This document shows, one piece after another, positions 1 through 8,311 of a stretch of DNA of 64,000 nt. A program made the translations under genes and the position numbers. The notes under the pieces are model-generated. The model was given only the letters and a program-made list of their open reading frames with translations. It was not told where the DNA came from and ran no database searches. The stretch comes from an alpha proteobacterium BAL199 (GTDB lineage Bacteria; Pseudomonadota; Alphaproteobacteria; Thalassobaculales; Thalassobaculaceae). Numbering within the stretch: the stretch's first letter is position 1; each line of letters starts with the position of its first letter. The stretch spans positions 526,464 through 590,463 of the forward strand of contig ABHC01000001.1 of the NCBI GenBank assembly GCA_000171835.1. The letters run 5' to 3'.

Positions 1-59
1 TTGGCGCGATGGCAGAACGGGCAGAACATGGTGGTGTAGATCTCAATCTTCTTGGCCAT
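1..59 (-). CDS. grxC: glutaredoxin 3, N-terminal fragment (runs off the window)
   Basis: The first 19 codons are visible on the minus strand, starting at an ATG at 57-59. They encode a beta strand (KKIEIYTT) followed by MFCPFCHRA, which is the CPFC-type dithiol active site of glutaredoxins. Glutaredoxin 3 uses glutathione to reduce protein disulfides in the cytoplasm. It lies 93 bp downstream of comF on the same strand, the usual comF-grxC order in alphaproteobacteria, which supports the call despite its shortness. The remainder is outside the window. Confidence 0.8.
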   Translation of the reverse strand, partial: MAKKIEIYTTMFCPFCHRA

Positions 60-152
60 TCGTCTCTCCGTGGGTCTCGGCGGAAGATAAGGCCAGGGAC
101 CGGGTTTCGCCAGGGCTGCCGTGCCGGTTGTCGGACAAATCCGCGTGTCGGC

Positions 153-899
153 TTAGACCACCCGGGCCAAGGTCAGCAGGTCTACCGAGGCGGCGCCGGC
201 GCGTAGCAGCACCCGTGCGCAGGCCCCGGCGGTGGCTCCCGAGGTCAGCACGTCGTCGACCAGCAGGACCCGCCGGTCGGCGATCTCCGACCGTCTCCGG
301 TCGTCGACCCGAAACGCGCCCTGGACGTTGCGGGCGCGCTGCGACTTGGTCAGATGGCCCTGGCTCGGCGTGCGCTTGACCCGGACCAGCGCCCGGTCGG
401 CTACCGGGACACCAGAAGACAAGCCGATAGCGTGCGCCAGCACCGTAGCCTGGTTGTAGCGTCGCGCGATCAGGCGCCAGCGGTGCAGCGGCACCGGAAC
501 GATCACCTCGGCATCGGCCAGCAGCTCGGCACCCGCCAGCCGCATCCAGGCAGCCAGCAGCGAGGTCAGATGCAGCCGATCGCCGTGTTTGAAGCCGAGC
601 ACCAGGGGCCGGCTGGACTCATCGTATGCCAGGGCCGAGCGGGCTCGCCGCCAGGGTGGCGGGTTCGCCAGGCAGCCGCCGCAGACCGGCTCTCCCGGTG
701 GTGCGGTCTCGAACGGGTTGCCGCAGATCGCGCACAGCGGTCGGGCGATGAAGCTCAGCCTGGACCAGCAGGCCAGGCACAGGGTGCGCGGCCGGTCGAC
801 CGGCTCGCCGCAGGCAGCGCAGCGCGGCGGCAGCAGTGCGTCGAGCACCGCGGTCGTCACGCCGCGGAGAACCGATGTCGCGCTGTCGAGCGGTGTCAT
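153..899 (-). CDS. comF: ComF family phosphoribosyltransferase-like protein
   Basis: This 248-aa protein has an N-terminal zinc-finger region with paired cysteines (CAAC near 27, CLAC near 41, CAIC near 57, CGGC near 73). A type I phosphoribosyltransferase fold follows, with a PRPP-loop motif (LLVDDVLTSGAT) near 210-222. ComF proteins are linked to DNA uptake in competent bacteria. In alphaproteobacteria they are conserved without proof of that role. The open frame extends far upstream to 1421, but the start at 899 is chosen because the homologous part begins there and the divergent methyltransferase starts at 971. The 71-bp gap must carry both promoters. grxC follows on the same strand. Confidence 0.9.
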   Translation of the reverse strand: MTPLDSATSVLRGVTTAVLDALLPPRCAACGEPVDRPRTLCLACWSRLSFIARPLCAICGNPFETAPPGEPVCGGCLANPPPWRRARSALAYDESSRPLVLGFKHGDRLHLTSLLAAWMRLAGAELLADAEVIVPVPLHRWRLIARRYNQATVLAHAIGLSSGVPVADRALVRVKRTPSQGHLTKSQRARNVQGAFRVDDRRRSEIADRRVLLVDDVLTSGATAGACARVLLRAGAASVDLLTLARVV

Positions 900-970
900 G
901 CCGACGCTATGGACGGCGCGGATCGATTTCGCAGGTGCACCGCCGCCGTCGCTGGGCCATATACCCGGCC

Positions 971-1879
971 ATGACCGACTCAATGCTTGTCTTCGATCGA
1001 TCCCTGGTGCGCCGCCGCCGCGAGCGCGCGGTGTCCAACTACGCCGACTTCGCGTTCCTGGAGGAAGCGGTGGCGGAGCGGGTTGCCGAACGGCTGGAGG
1101 ATGTTCGCCGCCGGTTTCCCCTGGCCCTCGAACTCGGTGCGCGCTCCGGCGCGCTCGGCCGGCACCTGCGCGCCAGCGGTCGGATCGACACCCTGGTCCA
1201 GGCCGACCTGTCCCCGGTCTGGGCGCAAGCGCGGGCGGCCGATGGGCCTTCGGTGGCGGTCGACGAGGAGTTCCTGCCGTTCGCCGACGGATCGCTTGAC
1301 GCGGTGTTCGGTGCGCTGTCGCTGCACTGGGTGAACGATCTGCCGGGTGCGCTGTCGCAGATCCGTCGAGCGTTAAAGCCGGACGGGTTGCTGCTGGTGG
1401 CACTGCTGGGCGGTGACACACTGGTTGAGCTGCGCGACGCGCTGTTCGAGGCCGAGAGTGAGGTGACCGGTGGGGTCAGCCCTCGGGTCTCGCCCTTCGC
1501 CGACCTGCGCGACGCCGGCGGCCTGCTGCAGCGGGCCGGCTTCGCGCTGCCGGTGGTCGACGCCGACACCATTCCGGTGACCTACGAGACCGCGTTCCAC
1601 CTGATGCGCGACCTGCGCGGGATGGGCGAGACCAATTCGGTGCTGGAGCGCCGCAAGCTGCCATCCCGTCGCGCCCTGTTTGCCCGAACCGCCGAGATCT
1701 ACGCCGAGCGCTTCGCCAACCCGGACGGCCGGGTACCGGCGCGGTTCCAGGTGCTGTACCTGACCGGCTGGGCACCGTCGGCCGATCAGCCCAAACCGTT
1801 GCGGCCCGGATCGGCTTCGGCGCGGCTGGCCGATGCCATCGGCGGCGCCGAAATCGGAACGGGCGAAAAGCCAGTTTAA
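971..1879 (+). CDS. class I SAM-dependent methyltransferase, NDUFAF5/BioC-like
   Basis: This 302-aa protein starts with a basic helix (FDRSLVRRRRERA) typical of the alphaproteobacterial family related to human NDUFAF5. A Rossmann methyltransferase domain follows: motif I is LALELGARSG near residue 50, with a later segment SLHWVNDLPGAL and post-motif KPDGLLLVALLGG. NDUFAF5 acts on a complex I subunit as an arginine hydroxylase, while BioC methylates malonyl-ACP. Sequence alone does not decide between such roles. The N-terminal RRRR segment and divergent pairing with comF favour the NDUFAF5-like family. The long upstream extension in this frame is antisense to comF and is excluded. Confidence 0.85.
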   Translation: MTDSMLVFDRSLVRRRRERAVSNYADFAFLEEAVAERVAERLEDVRRRFPLALELGARSGALGRHLRASGRIDTLVQADLSPVWAQARAADGPSVAVDEEFLPFADGSLDAVFGALSLHWVNDLPGALSQIRRALKPDGLLLVALLGGDTLVELRDALFEAESEVTGGVSPRVSPFADLRDAGGLLQRAGFALPVVDADTIPVTYETAFHLMRDLRGMGETNSVLERRKLPSRRALFARTAEIYAERFANPDGRVPARFQVLYLTGWAPSADQPKPLRPGSASARLADAIGGAEIGTGEKPV

Positions 1880-2095
1880 ATTATTACTATTTTAACTAAA
1901 TGAACGTCATGATGCTGTCGCGTTTGGTGATGATGGAGCTCTGAACACACATTAGAGTTGCGTACGCATCAGACCAGCATCTGGAACGGCGGCATCCTCT
2001 AAGCCTTCGCCTCGGTGACGGCGCTCCGTGCTCCGCACCGGATCGAGGTGCCCGGTATTGGTTGCCGGTGGTCCAGCTACACCGGAAGACAAGCG

Positions 2096-3853
2096 ATGAA
2101 GGACCTGGTCCGGACGCTCTCCGCTTCGACGGAATCCCGAATAGCCGCTCCTCGCCTTACTCTGTCGGTGTTCCAGCCAAGTACGTTCAATCCCACTGTT
2201 CTGGCTGCCGCTGGCCTGGCGATCGCCGCGCTGTTGGCGGCCGGCCACAGTCTGGTCCAAGTGAGCGGAGGAACTCAATTTTCGCACACCTATGCGATGA
2301 TTCTGCCGGTGCTGCTGGCGGGCTACTTCTTCAGCATTGCGGGTGGCATGGCTGTGGGAGCGCTGGCCGGGTTGTTCCTGGGACCCTGGATGCCGCTCGA
2401 TGTGGCGGGAAGCGTGCTCCAGTCGATGGAGGTTTGGTCGGCCCGGCTCGGCTGGTTCGTCGGTCTGGGTGGTGTCATCGGTGGGCTCATGGCGGTTGCG
2501 CGATGGCACAAGGCGGTTCGTGACCACGGCGTACTGGTCGACGAGGTATCCGGACTGCTGACTCCGGATGCGCACCGATTGATGGATCAGCCATCCGAGA
2601 AGCCTTACGTCGTGGCGGTTGATTTCGGGTTGTACGACCGTCTTCGCGAGACCTACGGGCAGGAGACGGCGGCACGCTATGTGCGCGCCGTTGCTGGCTA
2701 CTTGGCGGAGGCGGTTCAGGCTAGCACCGCGCCGCTCAACACACGGTCGACGCGCATTCAGGGCGATGTCTTTGGGTTCCTGCTGCCGAACGATCCGGAT
2801 GCGCTGCCACGAACCATTGATGCCGTGCTGGGGCATCTGCCGCACTGGGTCAGTCTCGACGAACCCTATTCAGACCAGAGCATTGCCCGCGCCGATGCCG
2901 CCGAGCCGATCGTTCTGCCGGTGACGGCTCATATGGGAATTGCTCAAGCCCACATGGCGGCGTTCACCAGTTTCGACACCTTCCGCGACGGTATCCGGGC
3001 GGCCCGGCTGGCGCGCGAATCTCACCAGCCGATCGTTCACTACGACAGCGGCAGCCTGCCTGTCGCACGTGAGACCATGCAGATCTCCGCCGAATTGCTG
3101 CAGGGGGTGGAGCGTGGCGAACTGTTCCTGGTGTATCAGCCCAAGCTTCGATTCGCCGACGACTCGGTGTACGGCGCCGAGGCGTTGCTGCGCTGGCAGA
3201 GCCCACGACGCGGGCTCGTTCCTCCTGGCCGGTTCATCCCGATGGCCGAGCAGTCGTCGTTGATCAACGTCCTGACCGGCTGGGTGCTTGATCAGGCCGG
3301 TGAGGCGATGCGGCATTGGCATGCCGACGGCCGTCAGTTTCATCTGTCGATCAACGTGTCCGGGCGCGATCTTCTGGATTCCCGGATCATGACCCAGTTG
3401 CGGCAGATGCCCAATCGGGTGGGCGTCGAGGCAACGGCGTTCTCGCTGGAACTCACCGAGACCGCCTTCATCGAGAATCTTGAAACCATTACCAGTAGGC
3501 TCTCCGAGTTGCGAGACATCGGCTATGACATTCTGGTCGATGACTTCGGGACCGGCTGCTCGTCATTCGCCTATTTGCATCGGCTGCCGGTGCACGGCGT
3601 GAAGATTGATCGAAGCTTCATATCCGCGATTCGAACCGACGAAACGGCGGCCCATCTGGTCGGTTCGATGATCGATTGGTGCCGGCGAATGGGTAAGCGC
3701 ACCATCGCCGAAGGGGTCGAGGATCACGATACCGCCGACCTCCTCAAAGAGATGGGATGTGATGCGATTCAGGGCTACTGGCTTGCCAAGCCGATGAACG
3801 GTGACGACCTATTGCCTTGGATGGACCGCCGAAGCGACGGTGGTAGCGTTTGA
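2096..3853 (+). CDS. membrane c-di-GMP phosphodiesterase, degenerate GGDEF plus EAL
   Basis: This 585-aa protein has about four hydrophobic segments in the first 140 residues, then a GGDEF-like domain (about 165-300), then an EAL domain (about 330-575). The GGDEF signature is replaced by GDVFGF, so cyclase activity is unlikely. The EAL domain keeps the expected catalytic and metal residues: E of AEALLRW, N of SINVSG, E of ELTETAF, DD of VDDFGTG, K of VKIDRSF, E of AEGVED and Q of IQGYW. It should therefore hydrolyse c-di-GMP at the inner membrane. An upstream in-frame ATG at 2015 would add 27 polar residues; 2096 fits the hydrophobic start better. It is monocistronic. Confidence 0.9.
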   Translation: MKDLVRTLSASTESRIAAPRLTLSVFQPSTFNPTVLAAAGLAIAALLAAGHSLVQVSGGTQFSHTYAMILPVLLAGYFFSIAGGMAVGALAGLFLGPWMPLDVAGSVLQSMEVWSARLGWFVGLGGVIGGLMAVARWHKAVRDHGVLVDEVSGLLTPDAHRLMDQPSEKPYVVAVDFGLYDRLRETYGQETAARYVRAVAGYLAEAVQASTAPLNTRSTRIQGDVFGFLLPNDPDALPRTIDAVLGHLPHWVSLDEPYSDQSIARADAAEPIVLPVTAHMGIAQAHMAAFTSFDTFRDGIRAARLARESHQPIVHYDSGSLPVARETMQISAELLQGVERGELFLVYQPKLRFADDSVYGAEALLRWQSPRRGLVPPGRFIPMAEQSSLINVLTGWVLDQAGEAMRHWHADGRQFHLSINVSGRDLLDSRIMTQLRQMPNRVGVEATAFSLELTETAFIENLETITSRLSELRDIGYDILVDDFGTGCSSFAYLHRLPVHGVKIDRSFISAIRTDETAAHLVGSMIDWCRRMGKRTIAEGVEDHDTADLLKEMGCDAIQGYWLAKPMNGDDLLPWMDRRSDGGSV

Positions 3854-3878
3854 GCGCAGCAAGCAAAGCGATTGGACA

Positions 3879-3965
3879 GTGACCAGCACCATCGGGAAGA
3901 CGGTCGTCATGGTGACTGCGGCGGCGCTCATCGACCCCGGCAAACAGATCACCCAGGCGGGGTAG
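3879..3965 (+). pseudogene. possible remnant of a Nudix (MutT-like) N-terminus
   Basis: A 28-codon GTG-initiated frame reads VTSTIGKTVVMVTAAAL then IDPGKQITQAG and stop. The strand-turn pattern (KTVVMVTAAALIDPG) resembles the start of Nudix hydrolases such as the one at 9606-10073 (LLVVAVALVDVDG). There is no Nudix box, because the frame ends before it and the DNA runs into the neighbouring convergent gene. This is a weak call made from pattern similarity only. It may equally be noncoding spacer. Confidence 0.2.
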
Positions 3966-3977
3966 GGCCGGCGATCT

Positions 3978-4739
3978 CTACGCCGGGTTCTCCCCGAAGG
4001 CTGCGTCCAACTCGGCCAAGGTTCGCCGGACGCGTTGATCGTAGTAGTCGCCCAGATTGACCAGGGCGTCTCCGGCCCGCCCACTCAAGGATGAGCCGTG
4101 CATGAGGGCCAGGGTCCGGGGTGCCAACTCGGCAAGCCCCCGGATCGTCCGCCCGGTGGTCGGTGTCAGGCTGGAGGACAGGAACATTTCCTCGGCCGCG
4201 ATCGCCGGCCCGACGATGTCGGTGTCGACCACGGCCGGGCCGTTGCCGGTGTGGCTGAACAGGTCGCCGCACAGCAGCGTTCCGGTGACCTCCTCGTAGA
4301 GGATTCCGGCTTCCCAGCCGTGCGGCACATGGGCGGTGTCGATGTAGCGCACCCGCTTGCCCCCCAGGTCGACGACCTCGCCATCGCCGAGGATGCGCGG
4401 CGCGCAGTCCGACAGATCGTTGAGGGAGACCATGCAAGCTGTCTGGCCGTGCGCCACCTGGGCGTTCGGGGCGACGGCAAGCCATTGGTTCATCGCGCCG
4501 CACTCGTCGGCCTCGACATGGCCGAAGCTGATCCAGCGCAGCCGTTCCAGCGGCAGCAGGCGCGCTACGGCGGCGGACGCCGTCGGAAACATCCCGCGAA
4601 AGCCGCAGTGGAACAGCAGCGGTTCATCGGCCATCAGCAGGAACTGGTTGAAGGTGAACCCGGCGGGCGGCGCGATCTCCGGCACGAAGGTGGAGAGGCG
4701 GAACACGCCCTCGGCAATCTCGTCGATCTTGGTTTCCAT
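3978..4739 (-). CDS. metallo-beta-lactamase-fold protein with flavodiiron-type metal site
   Basis: This 253-aa protein resembles the oxygen/NO-reducing diiron domain of flavodiiron proteins. The metal motif is HVEADE (H-x-E-x-D) near residue 92 rather than the HxHxDH of hydrolytic lactamases. It is followed by candidate ligands in DTAHVPHG, CGDLFSHTG and ALMHGSS. There is no flavodoxin domain, so electrons would have to come from a partner protein. A Shine-Dalgarno GGAGA precedes the ATG. It lies 29 bp downstream of a TetR-family repressor on the same strand and probably forms an operon with it. O2 or NO handling is inferred from the metal motif, not shown. Confidence 0.8.
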   Translation of the reverse strand: METKIDEIAEGVFRLSTFVPEIAPPAGFTFNQFLLMADEPLLFHCGFRGMFPTASAAVARLLPLERLRWISFGHVEADECGAMNQWLAVAPNAQVAHGQTACMVSLNDLSDCAPRILGDGEVVDLGGKRVRYIDTAHVPHGWEAGILYEEVTGTLLCGDLFSHTGNGPAVVDTDIVGPAIAAEEMFLSSSLTPTTGRTIRGLAELAPRTLALMHGSSLSGRAGDALVNLGDYYDQRVRRTLAELDAAFGENPA

Positions 4740-4768
4740 GGGTGTCTCCAGGAGCAGGGTAGAGCCGT

Positions 4769-5353
4769 TCAGTATGGTGGGTGTGCAAGGGCAAGGGTCA
4801 GGGTGCGGGCGACCTCCCGTGCCGAGTCATCGGTGGACCAGTTGGCGTGCGTCAGGGCGCTGTGCACCGCCGGGTCGGTCAGGGCGATCGCAACGTCGAC
4901 CTGCTGTGGCGTTGCGCCCGATCCGAGGGCGATCTCAAAAAGCGCCCGCCGATTCTGCCGTTCCTCGTCGATGAAGCGGCGCAGCACCGGCATGAGGTGC
5001 TGGTCGCAGCGCACGCGTTCCAACACCGGTAGTCGCGCGTAGAAGCCGAACAACTCGGCCACCAAGCGTTCGATCCGCGCTGCCGTGTCGGCCAGCCCGG
5101 TGAAGATCTCCGCGGTGGGCGGCGGAATGGTGTCGGCCGTGTGCTGGCCGCAGGCGACCACCGCATCCTCATAGGTCGGAAAGTGGTGGTAGACCGTCCC
5201 GACGCTGACCTCGGCACGCTCGGCGATCTGCTTCATGCTGGTGGCCGCGATCCCCTGCTCGTCGTGCAGGGCGAAGGTCGCCTCGACGATCCGGCGCCGG
5301 GTTTCCTCGGCGGATTCCGCGCGGCGATTCTGGCGATAGCGTCTCGGTGGCAT
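4769..5353 (-). CDS. TetR/AcrR family transcriptional regulator
   Basis: This 194-aa protein has a classic N-terminal TetR helix-turn-helix (residues about 15-65): TRRRIVEATFALHDEQG, then TSMKQIAERAEVSVGTVYHHF. The C-terminal ligand-binding half is divergent, as usual. There is no convincing Shine-Dalgarno sequence before the ATG; instead a long AT-rich perfect palindrome begins 5 bp upstream (5358-5395). It therefore probably represses its own transcription together with the diiron-type gene downstream. The inducer is unknown. Confidence 0.9.
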   Translation of the reverse strand: MPPRRYRQNRRAESAEETRRRIVEATFALHDEQGIAATSMKQIAERAEVSVGTVYHHFPTYEDAVVACGQHTADTIPPPTAEIFTGLADTAARIERLVAELFGFYARLPVLERVRCDQHLMPVLRRFIDEERQNRRALFEIALGSGATPQQVDVAIALTDPAVHSALTHANWSTDDSAREVARTLTLALAHPPY

Positions 5354-5357
5354 GATC

Positions 5358-5395
5358 GTATTTTAATTGAATGAACAATTAGTCAATTAAAATAC
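5358..5395. promoter_or_regulatory. candidate TetR operator, 13-bp perfect inverted repeat
   Basis: GTATTTTAATTGA (5358-5370) and its exact reverse complement TCAATTAAAATAC (5383-5395) flank 12 bp. A second nested palindrome, AATTG-N6-CAATT, spans 5365-5380. The AT-rich block contrasts strongly with the GC-rich surroundings and overlaps the leader of the TetR gene that starts at 5353. Its position and symmetry are those expected of an autoregulatory operator. Confidence 0.7.
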
Positions 5396-5422
5396 CGCCA
5401 ACCGATTGTCAAGCGGCGTCGA

Positions 5423-6007
5423 TCAGAACCTGAGTGCGAAGGCGACCGAGGCCAGAAGCAGGATCGCGAAGGCCAGGTTGATCGCCCGGTTCATCCGGGG
5501 GTCATGGAAGAACCGGGTGAGGGAGGCGCCGGCGATCAACCACGCCAGATTGCCCGGGATGATGATCGCGACCAGCACGACGATCTTGGCGGCGATATCC
5601 ACCCCGGGGTGGGAGGGAAGCAGCACGAAGCTTGAGAACAGCGCCGCCATGGCGGCATAGGCTTTGGGGTTCGCCAGCGACAGGAACAGCCCGCCGACGA
5701 ACGACGGCTGGCGGCGCTGGGCGGTGGTGTCGGACAGCGGTGGTGCGCTGGCGATCCGATAGGCGAGGTAGAGGAAGTATCCGGCGGCCAGGACCGTGAC
5801 GGCAGGCTTGACCCCCGGCAGCGCCAGCACGATGCCCATGACCCCGCTGGCGGTGATCGCCATCACGCAGACCATGCCCACGACGATGCCTGCCATGCAG
5901 CCGAGGCCGCGGCGGGTGCCGAACGCGGCGCCGATCGCCGCAAGGCTGAGCACCGCCGGGCCAGGGCTGCCGGTCAACGCCAGTCCGGCCAGAGCGAAGC
6001 CAAACAT
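5423..6007 (-). CDS. LysE/RhtB family amino-acid exporter
   Basis: This 194-aa, six-helix membrane protein has the family's N-terminal signature region (ALTGSPGPAVLSL) and a conserved middle segment (FLSLANPKAYAAMAALFSSF). LysE/RhtB proteins export amino acids or related small metabolites across the inner membrane. The frame is open upstream to 6874, but that extension is antisense to the divergent AraC gene. The start at 6007 places the first helix at the N-terminus. The 60-bp gap to the AraC gene suggests that regulator controls this exporter. Confidence 0.88.
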   Translation of the reverse strand: MFGFALAGLALTGSPGPAVLSLAAIGAAFGTRRGLGCMAGIVVGMVCVMAITASGVMGIVLALPGVKPAVTVLAAGYFLYLAYRIASAPPLSDTTAQRRQPSFVGGLFLSLANPKAYAAMAALFSSFVLLPSHPGVDIAAKIVVLVAIIIPGNLAWLIAGASLTRFFHDPRMNRAINLAFAILLLASVAFALRF

Positions 6008-6067
6008 CTCTTCCAAGTGACGTATCCTACCTGTCGAGCCGCCGCCGCTGTTCTGGTACAGAAGCGC

Positions 6068-6955
6068 ATGGCGTCTGGTGTGGATCAGGGCAGGGTTCCC
6101 GGTCTTGAACGATCGTGCGGTACCGTGGCCGGCGACTGGATCAAGGCCGCGCCGCCGTCGCCCGGCATCGAGCGGATCGAGGCCTTCTTCACTGGGCATG
6201 GGTTCGACCCGCACCGTCACGACACCTACGCGATCGGTTATACGGTTGGGGGCGTACAGTCCTTCCGATACCGCGGGGCGTCGGAGCACAGCGTTCCCGG
6301 CAAGGTGTTCGTGCTGCACCCGGACGAACTGCACGACGGCCACGCCGGAACGGACATCGGCTTCCGCTACCGCATCCTGTACGTCGATCCCGGACTTATT
6401 CTCGATGCCTTGGACGGGGCCGGAAGGCCGCTGCCGTTCGTGCGAGAGACGGTGTCGGACAACGCGGCATTGCTGGCGGCCCTGGTGCCGGCGCTGGGCG
6501 ACCTCGACCGACCGCTGGAGGAGTTGCAGCGCGATCAGATCGCCGTCGGTCTCGCCGATGCGTTGGCAGCGGCCGACCCGTCGATCGCCGTCCGTCGGCT
6601 GTCGACGCGCCATTGGCGGGCGGTGGACGAGGCGCGGGCGCTGCTGGATGCCGGCGTCGAGACCGGTGTGGCGTCGACCGAGTTGGAGGTTGCGACCGGC
6701 CTGACCCGCTACGCGCTTGCCCGGCACTTCCGGGCCTGCCTGGGGACCAGCCCGTATCGCTATCTGGTGATGCGGCGTCTCGACTACGCGCGCTCCCTGA
6801 TCCGTCGAGGCACGCCGCTGGCCGAGGCCGCAGCCGCCAGCGGCTTCGCCGATCAGGCCCACATGACCCGGCACTTCAAGAAGACCTTCGGGATCGCCCC
6901 GGGCCGCTGGGCTGCGATCACTGGACCGGCGGGAACGCGGCGGCTGGACAAATGA
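6068..6955 (+). CDS. AraC family transcriptional regulator with cupin sensor domain
   Basis: This 295-aa protein has an N-terminal cupin-like arm-binding domain containing HRHDTYAIGYTVGG and HPDELHDG. Its C-terminal double helix-turn-helix includes TRYALARHFRACLGTSPYRY and the second helix pair ending ADQAHMTRHFKKTFGIAPGR. It is divergent from a LysE-type exporter, a common arrangement in which the regulator senses the exported compound. The start at 6068 is preferred because an earlier in-frame ATG at 6017 would reach almost to the exporter start. The ligand cannot be read from sequence. Confidence 0.88.
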   Translation: MASGVDQGRVPGLERSCGTVAGDWIKAAPPSPGIERIEAFFTGHGFDPHRHDTYAIGYTVGGVQSFRYRGASEHSVPGKVFVLHPDELHDGHAGTDIGFRYRILYVDPGLILDALDGAGRPLPFVRETVSDNAALLAALVPALGDLDRPLEELQRDQIAVGLADALAAADPSIAVRRLSTRHWRAVDEARALLDAGVETGVASTELEVATGLTRYALARHFRACLGTSPYRYLVMRRLDYARSLIRRGTPLAEAAAASGFADQAHMTRHFKKTFGIAPGRWAAITGPAGTRRLDK

Positions 6956-6979
6956 GTCGGCCGCCGCCGCGTCTTGCCC

Positions 6980-8095
6980 TCAGGTGATGTGCGCCCCCTT
7001 GGTCTCCACATAGACCGCGTACAGGCTCTGGCTTGCCGTCATGAACAGGCGGTTGCGCTTGGTGCCACCGAAACAGACGTTGGAACAGATCTCCGGCAGG
7101 CGGATCTGCCCGATGCGGGTGCCGTCGGGGGCGAAGATGTGCACGCCGTCATAACCGTCGCCGACCCAGCCGGCCGACGACCACACGTTGCCGTCCTCGT
7201 CGCAGCGGATGCCGTCGGCAAAGCCGGTCTTGCCCTCCCAGGTCATGCTGGCGAACGTCCGCGGATTGGCCAGCGTGCCTTTCTCGGCATCCACGTCGAA
7301 CGCCCAGATCTGGCTGGCGGCGTCGGGGTAGTGCGACACGCCGGTGTCGGCGACGTAGAGGATCTTGTAGTCCGGGCTGAAGCACAGGCCGTTCGGCTTG
7401 AACGGCTGGTCGGCGACCTTGGTTACTTTGCCGGTGTTGCCGTCGATCCGGTACACCGCCTCCTTCATGAACGGTTGGACCGAGCCGGTGCCGGCGCGGA
7501 AACCCTCGTAGTTCATCAACTGGCCGTAGCCGGGGTCGGTGAACCAGATCGAGCCGTCATTGGGATGCACCACGGCGTCGTTCGGGGCGTTGAAGCCTTG
7601 GCCTTCCGCGTTCTTATCGGCCAGTACGGTAACGGTGCCGTCGTACTCGTAGCGCACCACCCGGCGGTTCAGGTGTTCGCAGGCGATCTGCCGGCCTCGG
7701 AAATCGAAGGTGTTGCCGTTGCTGTTGCCGGAGGGCGAACGGAATCCCCGACTGACGTGACCGTCTTCCTCGATCCACCGTAACTGTTCATTGTTCGGAA
7801 TGTCGCTCCACAGCAGGTACCGGCCGACGCCGTTCCAGGCAGGTCCCTCGGCCCACAGCGTGCCGGTGTGCAGGCGCTGGATCGGGGTGTTGCCGAGTTT
7901 GGACTTGAAGCGCTTGTCGAGCGCGATGATGTCCGGGTCGGGGTAGCGCACCGGCTCGGCGCCAGGGCCGAAGTTGCGGGCAAAGGCCGCCGGGGCCATG
8001 GCGGTGGTGGCAGCCAGCGTGGTCGCCGCGGCCAGGAAGGCCCGGCGGTCGAAGCTGGGGGGCTGTTCGTTGTCGGATCGATCGATGCGAAGCAT
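6980..8095 (-). CDS. Tat-exported SMP-30/gluconolactonase family protein
   Basis: The 371-aa product starts with a twin-arginine signal (FDRRAFLAAATTLAATTAMA) ending near AFA-R, so it should be exported folded to the periplasm. The mature part is a six-bladed propeller of the SMP-30 type, with metal-site segments LWAEGPAWN, NAPNDAVVHPNDGSIWFTDP, FKPNGLCFSPD and FADGIRCDEDGNVW. Members hydrolyse sugar lactones or related esters with a divalent metal. A strong GGGAGGA lies 6 bp before the chosen start; an in-frame ATG 13 codons earlier lacks this. It is transcribed alone. Confidence 0.88.
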   Translation of the reverse strand: MLRIDRSDNEQPPSFDRRAFLAAATTLAATTAMAPAAFARNFGPGAEPVRYPDPDIIALDKRFKSKLGNTPIQRLHTGTLWAEGPAWNGVGRYLLWSDIPNNEQLRWIEEDGHVSRGFRSPSGNSNGNTFDFRGRQIACEHLNRRVVRYEYDGTVTVLADKNAEGQGFNAPNDAVVHPNDGSIWFTDPGYGQLMNYEGFRAGTGSVQPFMKEAVYRIDGNTGKVTKVADQPFKPNGLCFSPDYKILYVADTGVSHYPDAASQIWAFDVDAEKGTLANPRTFASMTWEGKTGFADGIRCDEDGNVWSSAGWVGDGYDGVHIFAPDGTRIGQIRLPEICSNVCFGGTKRNRLFMTASQSLYAVYVETKGAHIT

Positions 8096-8311
8096 GGCTA
8101 TCCTCCCTCGGACAGGGTGGTGGCCGTCGGACAAGGTCGCGCGTTGACCGGTCTGTGCCCCGATCGGCAGACGTTGTCCCGCGCGATGTGACCACCCGTA
8201 TGTTGGTGTCCTGCACGCACCGCGCCGGCGGATCGGATACTCGGGTCGAACACCCGCGTGTCGTGTGATGATATGTTAGATATGCGATCGATGCTTTACA
8301 AGCGACGGTCG

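Noticed and set aside
900..1421. N-terminal extension of comF and the matching upstream extension of the methyltransferase
   Set aside because: The two extensions overlap each other in antisense; homologous parts begin at 899 and 971.
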